64,000 nt of DNA from DATGUP01 sp035301265 (GCA_035301265.1 DATGUP010000010.1:23469-87468), one strand, 5' to 3'. Shown: positions 34,797-44,323, numbered from the stretch's first letter. The notes: generated by a model not told the origin, from the sequence alone. Numbers and translations: made by a program.

Positions 34797-35190
34797 TGCA
34801 ATCCCCTCCTATAAACAGAAGACAACGTTCTAATCCCATATTACCGCTCGTGATTAACGATAGCAAGACGAAACAACCTTACATTATATTGAAAAAATTT
34901 TTATATGTTGACCGTGCTGTAAAATAATGGAAAACCTTTCCAACAAAACAGATTTTGCGTATATGTAAGCAAACGTGACGATGTTTTAGCAAATTTTTGT
35001 ATACAGGTGTCTAATACGTTATATATATCCTCACGCTTGTAAATTGCCAATTATTTAAATTTATCGCGTTTGCAGGCATTTTTAAAGATCGCTAGTATGA
35101 TAGTATGACTTACCGGGAAACGAAATCATAAAAACGATCGTTTCCAACAGTCATGCTCGTTAATACAATAGGGAGGGCTTTTTTTAAACA
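34797..35190. other. Divergent promoter region between the PanE-like gene and ehuB
   Basis: No gene is visible in this AT-rich stretch. A perfect 8-base inverted repeat GGAAACGA-N14-TCGTTTCC (35116-35145) lies in the presumed 5' leader of ehuB and is a candidate operator or hairpin. The ehuB ribosome site is GGGAGGGC. Confidence 0.45.
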
Positions 35191-36096
35191 ATGAATGTGA
35201 GGACGTTTTTGTTCGCTTGTATATTGGTTGTTCCCCTAGCCATTCTCACTGCTTGCGGATCGGATGATGGAGCAAGCGGTGATGGGAACATTAGCACATT
35301 GGAAGAGCTACAGAATGAAGGAAAAGTCGTCGTCGGTTTTGCTAATGAAAAACCATACGGATACAAAAATGACGACGGCGAATTGACCGGTGCATCGGTC
35401 GAAACGGCCAAAGCAGTGTTTGCCGAGTTAGGGATTGAAGAAATGGAAGGGAAACTCGCGGACTACGAACAGCTTGTACCCGGTTTGCAAGCCGGCAAAT
35501 TTGACGCTATTACATCCGGCATGGCGATTACACCAGATCGTTGTGAGAATGCGGCGTTTGCAGAACCCGATATGAAATATGGTGAAGGGCTCATTGTACA
35601 GAAAGGAAATCCGCTGGACTTGCACAGTTATGAAGACATTGCGAATAACCCAGATGCAACCGTGTCGATTATGTCTGGCGCAACAGAAAACGACTTCGTA
35701 AAAAGCGAAGGCGTCTCCGATGATCAAATTCAGCGGGCCGATGATATCCCCGCTACTATTGCCGCCGTTGAATCCGGGCGAGCCGATGCGACAACTGGAA
35801 CGGAAATGACTTTAATCATGGCCTTGGAGTCAGCCGACAGCGATAGCCTGGAATTTGTGGAAGACTTTGAACAACCTGATGTTGACGGTGTGCCAAGTTA
35901 TGGTGCCGTTGCTTTCCATCCGGATAATGCAGAATTGCTCGATGCTTTCAATGAGAAACTCGCGGAATTAAAAGAGAGCGGTAAAATTCAAGAAATCCTC
36001 GAAGACAACTATTTTGATCCCGAGCGGAACTATCCAGAAGATGAAGTCACCGCAGAAATGGTATGCAATGGTGAAGAAAAAGACGTGTTAAATTAA
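35191..36096 (+). CDS. ehuB: Ectoine/hydroxyectoine-type ABC transporter substrate-binding lipoprotein
   Basis: A 301-residue extracytoplasmic binding protein with lipobox LTAC near residue 22. The mature part has the EhuB pattern: GFANEKPYGYKNDDGELTGA, LVPGLQAGKFDAI, ITPDRCENAAFAEP, NPLDLHSYEDIANNP and a Cys near the C-terminus. It is strongly acidic. It heads an operon with two permeases and an ATPase, the EhuBCDA layout. Another polar amino acid cannot be excluded as ligand, but the match to EhuB is close. Confidence 0.85.
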   Translation: MNVRTFLFACILVVPLAILTACGSDDGASGDGNISTLEELQNEGKVVVGFANEKPYGYKNDDGELTGASVETAKAVFAELGIEEMEGKLADYEQLVPGLQAGKFDAITSGMAITPDRCENAAFAEPDMKYGEGLIVQKGNPLDLHSYEDIANNPDATVSIMSGATENDFVKSEGVSDDQIQRADDIPATIAAVESGRADATTGTEMTLIMALESADSDSLEFVEDFEQPDVDGVPSYGAVAFHPDNAELLDAFNEKLAELKESGKIQEILEDNYFDPERNYPEDEVTAEMVCNGEEKDVLN

Positions 36097-36226
36097 CAGA
36101 ACACCTTCAAGCATCCGTAAGATCTCGTTCTCTCGTCTCGGAAGAGTTCGATCCTGTATTGATTCCATTGTTTTTAAATGGATCCTTAGACATGCACGGA
36201 AACCTGCTATTAAACCGCAACGAACC

Positions 36227-36907
36227 TTGTTAGGAGTGATATCGATTAATGCGTTAGCAGAAGTTTTCCCTGTTCTGATGAAAGGACTTTATGTCACTGT
36301 AACTGTTCTAATTGCCTCCGCTATTTTCAGCTATGCCATGGCGTTTATTGCTGGATTGTGCCGTCTATCCAATAACATCATTGTGCGAGGATTTACCGCC
36401 TTTTATGTGGAAATATTTCGCGGAACATCGCTGATTGTTCAATTATTTTGGCTTTACTACGCCATGCCGATTTTGTTTGATATTGATTTGGGAAGTGATT
36501 TTTTAGTCGGTGTGCTCGCCATCGCATTAAACTACGGGGCTTACATGTCAGAAATCGTCCGCAGTTCTATATTAGCCGTTGCCAAAGGGCAGAGAGAAGC
36601 AGCTACAGCGCTGAACATGTCGCGCTTTCAACGCATGCGCCTTGTTATTTTCCCACAAGCTGTTCGCATGATGCTTCCGGAATTCGGGAATTATCTGATC
36701 CAAATGTTGAAAGCGACATCACTTGTATCATTGATCGGCATGACCGATATTTTATACCACGGGAATATACTGCGCAGCAACGATATCGCCATGTCACCCA
36801 CTATCTATTTCCTAGTGCTCGTATTCTATTTTATCATGGCACTCCCGCTCATTTGGCTGACGCGCCAAATGGAGAAAGCTTCGAAGAAAGGGGTGGCGAG
36901 TCAATGA
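36227..36907 (+). CDS. ehuC: Ehu-type amino-acid ABC transporter permease C
   Basis: A His/Glu-type permease with about five membrane helices and the EAA loop EAATALNMSRFQRMRLVIFP. The start is unusual: no ATG is available near a ribosome site. The TTG at 36227 opens the frame but has no upstream site, whereas TAGGAGTG (36231-36238) would best serve an ATT codon at 36245. Length is 226 residues from the TTG or 220 from the ATT. The stop overlaps ehuD (ATGA). Confidence 0.85.
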   Translation: MLGVISINALAEVFPVLMKGLYVTVTVLIASAIFSYAMAFIAGLCRLSNNIIVRGFTAFYVEIFRGTSLIVQLFWLYYAMPILFDIDLGSDFLVGVLAIALNYGAYMSEIVRSSILAVAKGQREAATALNMSRFQRMRLVIFPQAVRMMLPEFGNYLIQMLKATSLVSLIGMTDILYHGNILRSNDIAMSPTIYFLVLVFYFIMALPLIWLTRQMEKASKKGVASQ

Positions 36908-37614
36908 ATTGGAATTGGGATGTATTCGCAGAGTCGTTTCCGATTATTATAAAAGGGTTGCATATAACAATCGCCTTGACATTCTCAAGCTTTCTGTTCG
37001 CTCTTGTGTTTGGTTTTGTATGGATCTTTTTAAGGCGCATTCCGTTTAAACTCATCAACTGGCTCGTCACATGGACCATGGAGTTTATTCGCTCCACTCC
37101 ACCGCTTGTCCAGTTGTTTTTTATCTACTTTGCCTTGCCGATGATTCCCGGTATCCATTTAGCTCTATCGCCTTTTATGAGCGGCGTGCTTGGCTTGGGC
37201 ATCCATTTCAGCACGTATATCGGGGAAGTTTATCGATCCGGCATTGAAAGTGTGGAAAAAGGCCAATGGGAAGCGGCAAGGGCATTAAATTTTCCCACGC
37301 GAAAAAAGTGGACGAAAATTATTTTGCCACAAGCTTTACCACCAACGATTCCGATGCTTGGCAACTACTTGATTATTTTATTTAAGGAGGTACCGCTTGC
37401 CTCTACGATTGGTGTTATGGGCATCTTGACCCTAGCCAAAAACTACGGTGCACAAACGTGGAACTATCTCGAACCTTTAACTATTGTAGCTCTTCTCTTT
37501 TTACTCCTTAGCTACCCGTCCGCACTTCTTGTGAATTGGCTAGAACAGAAAATGAACCGGCATTTTACGAAAAATGATCAATCGATTCAAGAAGAGAAAG
37601 GAGCTGTTTCTTAA
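36904..37614 (+). CDS. ehuD: Ehu-type amino-acid ABC transporter permease D
   Basis: A 236-residue permease paralogous to ehuC, with about five helices and the coupling loop EAARALNFPTRKKWTKIILP; STPPLVQLFFIYFALP is typical of the family. The ATG overlaps the ehuC stop by four bases and has AAAGGGGTGG upstream. The frame is open further back inside ehuC but the added residues are not conserved-looking. It should form a heterodimer with EhuC. Confidence 0.9.
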   Translation: MNWNWDVFAESFPIIIKGLHITIALTFSSFLFALVFGFVWIFLRRIPFKLINWLVTWTMEFIRSTPPLVQLFFIYFALPMIPGIHLALSPFMSGVLGLGIHFSTYIGEVYRSGIESVEKGQWEAARALNFPTRKKWTKIILPQALPPTIPMLGNYLIILFKEVPLASTIGVMGILTLAKNYGAQTWNYLEPLTIVALLFLLLSYPSALLVNWLEQKMNRHFTKNDQSIQEEKGAVS

Positions 37615-38432
37615 TGGCGAAAGCGATTGCGGAGTTACACCAAGCTGAAAAAACAGAAACGGCAACAAAGCCGATCGTCACTTATAGTAATGTGTATAAA
37701 TCATTCGGCGACGTCGATGTACTCAAAGGCATCAACTTGGATATTTATCCAGGGGAAAAAGTCGCCATTATCGGTCCGAGTGGCTCGGGGAAAACGACGA
37801 TCATCCGCATGTTGATGACGCTTGAACAACCGACATCAGGTAATATTATCGTCGATGGAAATAATTTATGGAAAATGGAAAAGAAAGGTAAGCTGATCCC
37901 TGCCAATGAAAGGCATTTGCGCCGAATTCGTGGCAATATTGGCATGGTATTTCAACATTTCCATTTGTTTCCGCACATGTCGATTTTAGAAAACTGTATG
38001 GCTGCACCAATCCATGTTCAGAAAGTAGACAAAAACGAAGCGCGTCAACGCTCAATCACCATGCTGGAAAAAGTCGGTCTCGGCGACAAATTGGATAATT
38101 ATCCGAGCCAACTATCCGGTGGGCAAAAACAGCGAGTCGCTATGGCACGTGCCCTTGTCATGCGCCCGAAAGTGATGCTGTTTGATGAAGTCACCTCAGC
38201 ACTCGACCCGGAATTAGTCGGTGAAGTGCTCGAAGTGATCCGCGATATTGCCAAAGAAGGAGACATGGCGATGATCCTTGTCACACATGAAATGGAATTT
38301 GCCGTCGATATCGCTGATAAAGTTCTGTTTCTTGATGAAGGGGTCATTGCTGAACAAGGACCGCCGAGCGAAGTCATCGAAAATCCAAACAACGAACGTC
38401 TGCAAAGCTTTTTACACCGTTTCCTCGGATGA
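37614..38432 (+). CDS. ehuA: Ehu-type ABC transporter ATP-binding protein
   Basis: A 272-residue ATPase with Walker A GPSGSGKTT (near residue 57), signature LSGGQKQRVAMARA, and Walker B VMLFDEVTSALDP. A 25-residue N-terminal extension precedes the ABC core. Start and the ehuD stop share a base (TAATG). It completes a full importer. No ectoine breakdown genes are adjacent, so import for osmoprotection is the simpler reading. Confidence 0.9.
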   Translation: MAKAIAELHQAEKTETATKPIVTYSNVYKSFGDVDVLKGINLDIYPGEKVAIIGPSGSGKTTIIRMLMTLEQPTSGNIIVDGNNLWKMEKKGKLIPANERHLRRIRGNIGMVFQHFHLFPHMSILENCMAAPIHVQKVDKNEARQRSITMLEKVGLGDKLDNYPSQLSGGQKQRVAMARALVMRPKVMLFDEVTSALDPELVGEVLEVIRDIAKEGDMAMILVTHEMEFAVDIADKVLFLDEGVIAEQGPPSEVIENPNNERLQSFLHRFLG

Positions 38433-38445
38433 ACATGACAAGCAA

Positions 38446-38476
38446 GGGGGCCATCCCTCCAAAGGGACTGGACCCC
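38446..38476. terminator. GC-rich hairpin between ehuA and murB
   Basis: Stem GGGG-CCA-TCCCT / AGGGA-TGG-CCCC with a 4-base loop between convergent genes. No T-run follows on either side, so termination is probable but not textbook. Confidence 0.5.
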
Positions 38477-38505
38477 ACATACCACAACCGATAGCCGCAT
38501 TTTAG

Positions 38506-39447
38506 TTATCCCGACTTTGTTTCTTCATCGACCGGATCTTCACCGATTATACGCACCTCCCGTTCTAAAGTGACACCAAATTTTTCTTTGACGGTTTTTT
38601 GGACAAATTGAATCAAACGAATGTACTCTTGAGCAGTGGCATGATCTTTATTGACGATAAAACCGGCATGTTTTAAGGATACTTGCGCTCCACCGATTTG
38701 TTTACCTTGCAACCCGCTATCTTGAATCAGTTTTCCAGCAAAATAGCCGGGCGGTCGCTTGAACACACTGCCGCATGAAGGATATTCGAGCGGTTGTTTA
38801 GATTCTCGTTTATATGTCAAATCATCCATCAAAGCTTTAATATCGGCATAGTTCCCTGTTTGTAAGGCAAAGGTTGCTTCAAGGACGATGTAGCCTTTAT
38901 CAGGTATATTGCTTGTGCGATAGGACAAATCAAGGTCCGCTGCTGCTAATGTTAAAATCCGCCCGTTGCGATCCACCACTTTCGCACTTACTAATACGTC
39001 CTTGATCTCACCCCCATAGGCTCCAGCGTTCATATATAATGCTCCGCCGACTGATCCAGGAATACCACAGGCAAATTCCAGCCCAGTTAACGAATGAGCG
39101 AGCGCTGCTTGTGATACATCGATAATTCGTGCCCCGCTTCCGGCAACGATCGTTGTTCCATCAACGCGAATATCGCTCAGTTTACCTAAATACAGAACAA
39201 TGCCGCGTATCCCACCATCTTTGATAATTAAATTGGATCCATTTCCCAATAATGTAAAGGGAATGTTTTCATGACGGGCAAGCTTGACGATGGCTTGCAC
39301 TTCTTCATATGTTTCAGGTGTAACAAAAAAATCAGCTTCACCACCTAGATGGGTGTACGTATGTTGTTTCAATGGCTTATCTACCATTACATTGGCCTCA
39401 GACAAGATGGAGGTTAATTTTTTATAAATATGGCGATTAAAAACCAC
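38506..39447 (-). CDS. murB: UDP-N-acetylenolpyruvoylglucosamine reductase
   Basis: A 313-residue FAD enzyme of peptidoglycan precursor synthesis. FAD-binding motifs are LGNGSNLIIKDGGIRG and GIPGSVGGALYMNAGAYGGE; the proton-donor region is PSCGSVFKRPPGYFAGKLI, and the C-terminal Glu lies in LEREVRIIGE. The compact form with YAG- or FAG-type short loop fits the type IIb class. The frame includes an ATG at 39456 touching AAAAGGA; the GTG at 39447 has the site nine bases away and is preferred. Confidence 0.93.
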   Translation of the reverse strand: MVFNRHIYKKLTSILSEANVMVDKPLKQHTYTHLGGEADFFVTPETYEEVQAIVKLARHENIPFTLLGNGSNLIIKDGGIRGIVLYLGKLSDIRVDGTTIVAGSGARIIDVSQAALAHSLTGLEFACGIPGSVGGALYMNAGAYGGEIKDVLVSAKVVDRNGRILTLAAADLDLSYRTSNIPDKGYIVLEATFALQTGNYADIKALMDDLTYKRESKQPLEYPSCGSVFKRPPGYFAGKLIQDSGLQGKQIGGAQVSLKHAGFIVNKDHATAQEYIRLIQFVQKTVKEKFGVTLEREVRIIGEDPVDEETKSG

Positions 39448-39585
39448 TTGGATCATTCCTTTTTCTTGGCGAGTTTTTCTCGATTGGTTATTTTGCCTAT
39501 TCCATTATAGCATGTTATGCAAATACCAGCCGGTCTGTTTGACAAAAGTCAAAATAAAACCGCGTCCATCTCATTTCGGCATCAA

Positions 39586-39627
39586 ATAAGAAAAGGCAAC
39601 GGCGTACATCGCCCATTGCCTTTTCTT
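39586..39627 (-). terminator. Terminator after yclQ
   Basis: Stem AAAAGGCAA / TTGCCTTTT with a 16-base loop that itself can pair; T-rich on the minus-strand side. Confidence 0.7.
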
Positions 39628-39671
39628 TGCAACAGGATGCTATTTATACCTCTTTACCTTTTATCTTTAGC

Positions 39672-40610
39672 TCAATCAAGACTGGCTGCAATTTCGTCAA
39701 CCATTTTTTGAACGGAGATCAATCCTCCACCAGATAAATACCATACATCTGGATCGAGGTAGTAAATATCGTCATTTTTAAATGCGGTCGTGTTTTCGAC
39801 TAATTCATTTTCAACAATTTTGGCCGCCGAACCTTCATTAATGGCAGCGGTGCGGTCGATGACATAGAGAATATCGGGATTTTGTTCCATCACATATTCA
39901 AACGATACGTTCATGCCGTGCGTTGATGCTTCAACCCCTTTATCTACTGCAGGAAGGCCGAAAACATCATGAATGAGGCCAAATCTTGATTTCGGCCCGT
40001 AAGCGCTGATCTTATCATCGTTCGCCAAGATGACGAGTGATTCGTCTGCATTTGCTTCAGCTGTTTCCTTTAATGCCGAAATCGATTCATCGATCGCTTC
40101 CAACTCGCTTTCGACTTCCCTTTCCTTATCGAAAATCTCCCCGAGCGTTGCCATATTTTCTTTAAACGATTCCATATAGCGTGTCGGCTCCACACCGAGA
40201 TGGATCGTCGGGGCGATCTCCGCTAGTTGTTCGTAGACGTTCGCCTGTCGTGCGGAAATAATGATCAAGTCTGGGTTGATTTCGGCAATTTTATCGAAGT
40301 CCGGTTCCTTTAAGCTACCGACGTTCGCATATTCATCGCTGGCATACTGTTCGAGATAAGATGGGATAAGGTCTTGCGGAACACCAGCGACATCAAGACC
40401 TAATTGATCCATGGAATCGAGAATCCCAAAATCAAACACAACGACTGTTTCGGGATTTTTCATTACCTCGGTCGTATCAAGTTCATGTTCGATTGTGATC
40501 GTTTCATTTTCTGTATCGGCATCCGCACTTCCTCTATCATTGGAAGCGCTGCATGCTGTGCCAAAAGCTATCCATATGAGCAACATAACAAATATTATTT
40601 TTTTATACAT
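39672..40610 (-). CDS. yclQ: Petrobactin-type siderophore-binding lipoprotein
   Basis: A 312-residue iron-siderophore receptor with lipobox FGTAC. The stretch SAYGPKSRFGLIHDVFG, then STHGMNVSFEYVMEQNPD and YVIDRTAAI, closely follows YclQ/FatB, which bind petrobactin and related catecholate-hydroxycarboxylate siderophores. The ATG at 40610, 12 codons into the frame, is preferred because it directly begins the signal peptide (MYKKIIFVMLL). It is last in the yclNOPQ operon, before a terminator. Confidence 0.9.
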   Translation of the reverse strand: MYKKIIFVMLLIWIAFGTACSASNDRGSADADTENETITIEHELDTTEVMKNPETVVVFDFGILDSMDQLGLDVAGVPQDLIPSYLEQYASDEYANVGSLKEPDFDKIAEINPDLIIISARQANVYEQLAEIAPTIHLGVEPTRYMESFKENMATLGEIFDKEREVESELEAIDESISALKETAEANADESLVILANDDKISAYGPKSRFGLIHDVFGLPAVDKGVEASTHGMNVSFEYVMEQNPDILYVIDRTAAINEGSAAKIVENELVENTTAFKNDDIYYLDPDVWYLSGGGLISVQKMVDEIAASLD

Positions 40611-40630
40611 AAACAACCAACCCTCTTTTT

Positions 40631-41386
40631 TTAAAAGTAAACACAAATGCGCTTGTTATCTATATTTTTAATATCGATATCCATATTGTAAATTTCTTTC
40701 AACACGCACCGATCAATCACATCGCACGGAGGTCCTTGTTTGACAATTTTCCCGTCCTTCAATGCCACGATATGATCGGAATAACAAGAAGCGAAATTAA
40801 TGTCGTGAATGACAATAACGACCGTTTTACCCAGCTCATCAACAAGCTTGCGCAACGTTTTCATAATTTGCACGGAATGGCGCATATCCAAGTTATTGAG
40901 CGGCTCATCAAGCAGTATGTATTCCGTATCCTGAGCGATGACCATGGCGATATGGGCGCGCTGGCGCTGGCCACCGCTCAATTCATCGATATATTTGTGC
41001 TGAATGTCGCACAGCTCCATATAGTCAATCGCTTCGTCGACCTTTTCCCAATCTTCCGGTTTTAACTTTCCTTGCGAGTATGGGAACCGGCCGAATGACA
41101 CAAGTTCGCGTACAGTCAGTTTTAAATGAATGGCGTTGGACTGTTTCAAAATCGATATCTTTTTAGCCAACTCGTTATTCTTTTTCTTTAAAATATCCTC
41201 ACCATCGATTGTAATTTCCCCATCATCTCTTGCAATCAGACGACTGATCATCGAAATCAACGTACTTTTTCCGGCACCGTTCGGACCGATGAAGGACGTA
41301 ATCGTTCCTTTTTCAATGGAAACAGAAACATCCTCGATAACCGGTTGCTGATTATACGTTTTAAACAAATTTTTAATATTTACCAT
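40631..41386 (-). CDS. yclP: Siderophore ABC transporter ATP-binding protein
   Basis: A 251-residue ATPase of the FecE/FepC type: Walker A GPNGAGKST near residue 35, signature LSGGQRQRAHIAM, Walker B YILLDEPLNNLD. The start overlaps the end of yclO by seven bases. It powers the YclN/YclO permease pair. Confidence 0.92.
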   Translation of the reverse strand: MVNIKNLFKTYNQQPVIEDVSVSIEKGTITSFIGPNGAGKSTLISMISRLIARDDGEITIDGEDILKKKNNELAKKISILKQSNAIHLKLTVRELVSFGRFPYSQGKLKPEDWEKVDEAIDYMELCDIQHKYIDELSGGQRQRAHIAMVIAQDTEYILLDEPLNNLDMRHSVQIMKTLRKLVDELGKTVVIVIHDINFASCYSDHIVALKDGKIVKQGPPCDVIDRCVLKEIYNMDIDIKNIDNKRICVYF

Positions 41387-42330
41387 GCCTGATTCTCCTT
41401 TAACAAAAGATATATGAAGTAAACACCACCGATAAAATTGATGATGACACTGAGCGTCGTCTGAAATGTAAACACTTTTTCGACGATGAATTGTCCGCCT
41501 AATAAAGCGATGATGCTAATGAAAACCGAACCGAAAATGAGATAGAAATGACGGTACGTTTTCAGAAATTCATAAGCAACATTCACGACAAGCAAACCGA
41601 GAAATGTGATCGGACCGATAAGCGCTGTAGCAATGGAAATGAGCACAGCGACAATCACTAATAGATGTTTAACCACTTTGTCGTAAGGAACACCTAAATT
41701 AATAGCCTGATCTTTACCAAGTGCCAACACATCGAGATATTTATAAAACCGCAAGAAATAAAGCGTAACGAGCACGACAATTCCGGCGGATAAATAGACG
41801 AGATCTGTATTGACATTATTCACACTAGCAAACATCCGGTCCTGAGCTACCATGAACTCGTTCGGGTCGATCAGGACTTGCATAAACGATGTCAAACTAC
41901 CAAAAAAGGTACCTAAAATCATCCCGATCAACAAAAGAAAATAAATATTGTTGTTTTCCCCTTTAAACAGCAGCTGGTAAAGCGCAAGAGAAAAGATCAC
42001 CATCATACCTATGGAAACTAAGTAATTCAACTGACTGCTCATCATGACGAGCGACCTTGAACCAAAGACAAAAATAATAACCGTTTGAATCAGTAAATAG
42101 AGCGAATCCAATCCTAAAACGCTTGGCGTCAATATACGATTGTTCGTAATCGTCATAAAAACTGTTGTTGAAAAAGCAATCGCGCCACCTGTTAAAATGA
42201 TGGTCACAACTTTGATAACTCGCCTTGGCAAAATGTAGCCGATATTTCCGGATAAATCGTAAAAAATGTACAATACGGCAAGCAGCAGGGCGATAATCGC
42301 TAGTACGAATGTTTTTTTCCTATAATCCAT
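41380..42330 (-). CDS. yclO: Siderophore ABC transporter permease, second subunit
   Basis: A 316-residue FecCD-family permease with nine to ten hydrophobic segments. The conserved ATPase-contact region is GKDQAINLGVPYDKVVKHLL, followed by GPITFLGLLVVNVAYEF. The start overlaps yclN by 11 bases. It is shorter at the N-terminus than BtuC-type members, as usual in the YclN/YclO group. Confidence 0.9.
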   Translation of the reverse strand: MDYRKKTFVLAIIALLLAVLYIFYDLSGNIGYILPRRVIKVVTIILTGGAIAFSTTVFMTITNNRILTPSVLGLDSLYLLIQTVIIFVFGSRSLVMMSSQLNYLVSIGMMVIFSLALYQLLFKGENNNIYFLLLIGMILGTFFGSLTSFMQVLIDPNEFMVAQDRMFASVNNVNTDLVYLSAGIVVLVTLYFLRFYKYLDVLALGKDQAINLGVPYDKVVKHLLVIVAVLISIATALIGPITFLGLLVVNVAYEFLKTYRHFYLIFGSVFISIIALLGGQFIVEKVFTFQTTLSVIINFIGGVYFIYLLLKENQAW

Positions 42331-43273
42331 ATCGCTTTCTCCTCATGAGCAAGTAGATGAAAACCCCGCTGCCGATCACACCAACCGTCAAGCTGATCGG
42401 AATTTCATAAGGATAGATGACAACCCTGCCAATGATGTCACACGCCAAAACAAAAAGCGCCCCGAGCAATGCTGTATGTATTAAACTTTTTTGTAAATGA
42501 TCCCCTTGGTAAATCGTTACGATATTCGGAATAATCAAACCTAAAAACGGAATCACACCAACGGTTAAGACAACTGATGCTGTGATAAGCGCAGCAATGA
42601 TCAAGCCGAGATTGACAACTTGTCGATAATTTAGTCCAAGGTTTCGGGAAAAATCTTCCCCCATCCCGGCAATCGTAAATTTATTCGCATAGAGGTAAGC
42701 AATCACAAGAATTGGGATGCTTACATACAATAACTCATAATTCCCGCTCATGATCATGGAAAAGTCGCCTTGCATCCATGATTCCATATTTTGAATTAAA
42801 TCATTTTTATACGCAAAAAACGTAGATACCGAGTTGATAATATTCCCGAACATCAAACCGACAAGCGGGATAAAAATCGCATCTTTGAACTGAATTTTTT
42901 CCAGAAGCTTCATGAATATGAATGTGCCTAAAAGTGCAAAAATGAATGAAACGAAGATTTTCTGCAATGGGCCGGCCGATGTAAACACCATCATGGAAAC
43001 AAGCAGACCGAAACGTGCCGAATCCAATGTTCCAGCCGTTGTAGGTGAGACGAATTTGTTCTGGCTGAGCTGCTGCATAATCTGTCCGCAGATGCTCATG
43101 CTCATACCGGCAATACATATGCTTACAAGACGTGGGATTCTGCTTGTCAATAATATTTGTACTTGGTCATCCGTCAGCTTGAACAGATCAAACGGGGAAA
43201 TGTCAGAAACACCTATGAAAATAGATGCGACTGCTAAAATGATTAAAGCTAAAATTAAGTACCGTATTTTCAT
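42320..43273 (-). CDS. yclN: Siderophore ABC transporter permease, first subunit
   Basis: A 317-residue FecCD-family permease with about nine hydrophobic segments. It contains GEDFSRNLGLNYRQVVNLGL and VIPFLGLIIPNIV, the family's coupling and helix motifs, and SRIPRLVSICIAGMSMSICG near the N-terminus. It is first in the operon; two Fur-like boxes lie 25 to 80 bases upstream, so expression should rise in iron starvation. Confidence 0.9.
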   Translation of the reverse strand: MKIRYLILALIILAVASIFIGVSDISPFDLFKLTDDQVQILLTSRIPRLVSICIAGMSMSICGQIMQQLSQNKFVSPTTAGTLDSARFGLLVSMMVFTSAGPLQKIFVSFIFALLGTFIFMKLLEKIQFKDAIFIPLVGLMFGNIINSVSTFFAYKNDLIQNMESWMQGDFSMIMSGNYELLYVSIPILVIAYLYANKFTIAGMGEDFSRNLGLNYRQVVNLGLIIAALITASVVLTVGVIPFLGLIIPNIVTIYQGDHLQKSLIHTALLGALFVLACDIIGRVVIYPYEIPISLTVGVIGSGVFIYLLMRRKRYGL

Positions 43274-43297
43274 AGAATGTCCTTCTCCAAGTACTAT

Positions 43298-43351
43298 TGA
43301 TAATCATTATTACTTGCAAACCAATCTAATTAAGAATGATATTCATTATCA
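43298..43351 (-). promoter_or_regulatory. Two Fur boxes upstream of yclNOPQ
   Basis: Plus-strand TGATAATCATTATTA (43298-43312) and TGATATTCATTATCA (43337-43351) each match the 7-1-7 Fur core TGATAATNATTATCA with one or two mismatches. Their centres are 39 bases apart. They lie in the AT-rich promoter zone, so iron-loaded Fur should repress the operon. Confidence 0.85.
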
Positions 43352-43473
43352 ATTAGATTCTAATTAAAGTATAGCACATTAAAAAAACGCCTTCAATGGA
43401 ATTGGCAAGTTTTTACCAATGTGTACAGAAATAAAGTTTTCCTTAAACAAAGCGATATGATTTCCGCCGAAAT

Positions 43474-43510
43474 AAAAAACTTATTGAGGAGTGCCCTCAA
43501 TAAGTTTTTT
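43474..43510. terminator. Terminator after the FrnE-like gene
   Basis: Perfect 16-base stem (AAAAAACTTATTGAGG and its complement) with a 5-base loop, symmetric enough to act in both directions. Confidence 0.9.
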
Positions 43511-43520
43511 ATGATCGTTA

Positions 43521-44237
43521 TTATTCAATTTCGCAGCCTTCATCCGTACAATACGTTGTTGGTGAATGTTTCGGGTTCAATGATTGTAGAGCAGGCTTTT
43601 CTCGTTCTTCTTCCCACACTTTCTCAAGCGCTTCTAAAAACACTTCAGTTGGCTGTGCACCCGATACGGCATATTTTTCATTAAAAACGAAAAAAGGTAC
43701 ACCTTGCACACCGATTTCTTGAGCTTGTTTTTCATCGAAACGAACTTGTGCGGCGTAAGCATTCGTTTTCAACAATTCAGCAACATCGTTTTTAGCCAAG
43801 CCTACTTCGCCAGCTAAATCGACGAGGACATCATGGTCGCTAATCAATTTGGATTCAGTAAAATAGGCTTTCAAAAGGCGCTCGGTTATTTCGTTTCCTT
43901 TGCCTTTTGTTTCGGCATATTGAGCAACGCGATGAGCGTCAAATGTGTTCGTATGCTGCATCGTATCAAAATTGTAAACTAAGCCTGCTTCCGCCGCTTG
44001 TTTACCAATTTGTTCATTCGATTGTTTTGCTTTTTCAACATCCGTACCGAATTTCTCTGCCATTAATTCATGAATGCTTTTTCCAGGATTTTTTTCAGCA
44101 TTCGGATCTAACTCATAACTTCTGTATTCAATCTCAACATCATCTTTGTGTGGGAATTGGTCCAGCGCATGTTCAAGTCTGCGTTTGCCGATATAACAAA
44201 ACGGACAAACGAAATCGGACCATACTTCAATCTTCAT
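43521..44237 (-). CDS. DsbA-family oxidoreductase, FrnE-like
   Basis: A 238-residue cytosolic thiol-disulfide protein of the FrnE group. The active motif CPFC is at residues 11-14, with the helical insertion domain after it and the cis-Pro loop GVPFF. Near the C-terminus a second motif CTDEGC (Cys230, Cys235; CX4C) is present; Deinococcus FrnE has a comparable CX4C that exchanges disulfides with the active site. No signal peptide. It lies alone between a terminator and the metallo-hydrolase gene. Confidence 0.87.
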   Translation of the reverse strand: MKIEVWSDFVCPFCYIGKRRLEHALDQFPHKDDVEIEYRSYELDPNAEKNPGKSIHELMAEKFGTDVEKAKQSNEQIGKQAAEAGLVYNFDTMQHTNTFDAHRVAQYAETKGKGNEITERLLKAYFTESKLISDHDVLVDLAGEVGLAKNDVAELLKTNAYAAQVRFDEKQAQEIGVQGVPFFVFNEKYAVSGAQPTEVFLEALEKVWEEEREKPALQSLNPKHSPTTYCTDEGCEIE

Positions 44238-44323
44238 CTTTCAGCACCTCATTTCCGTTGAGGTTATTTTAACATAAACGTTTTTTTATTTGGAAATGTT
44301 GTGCCTATAAACAGCTACTACAT

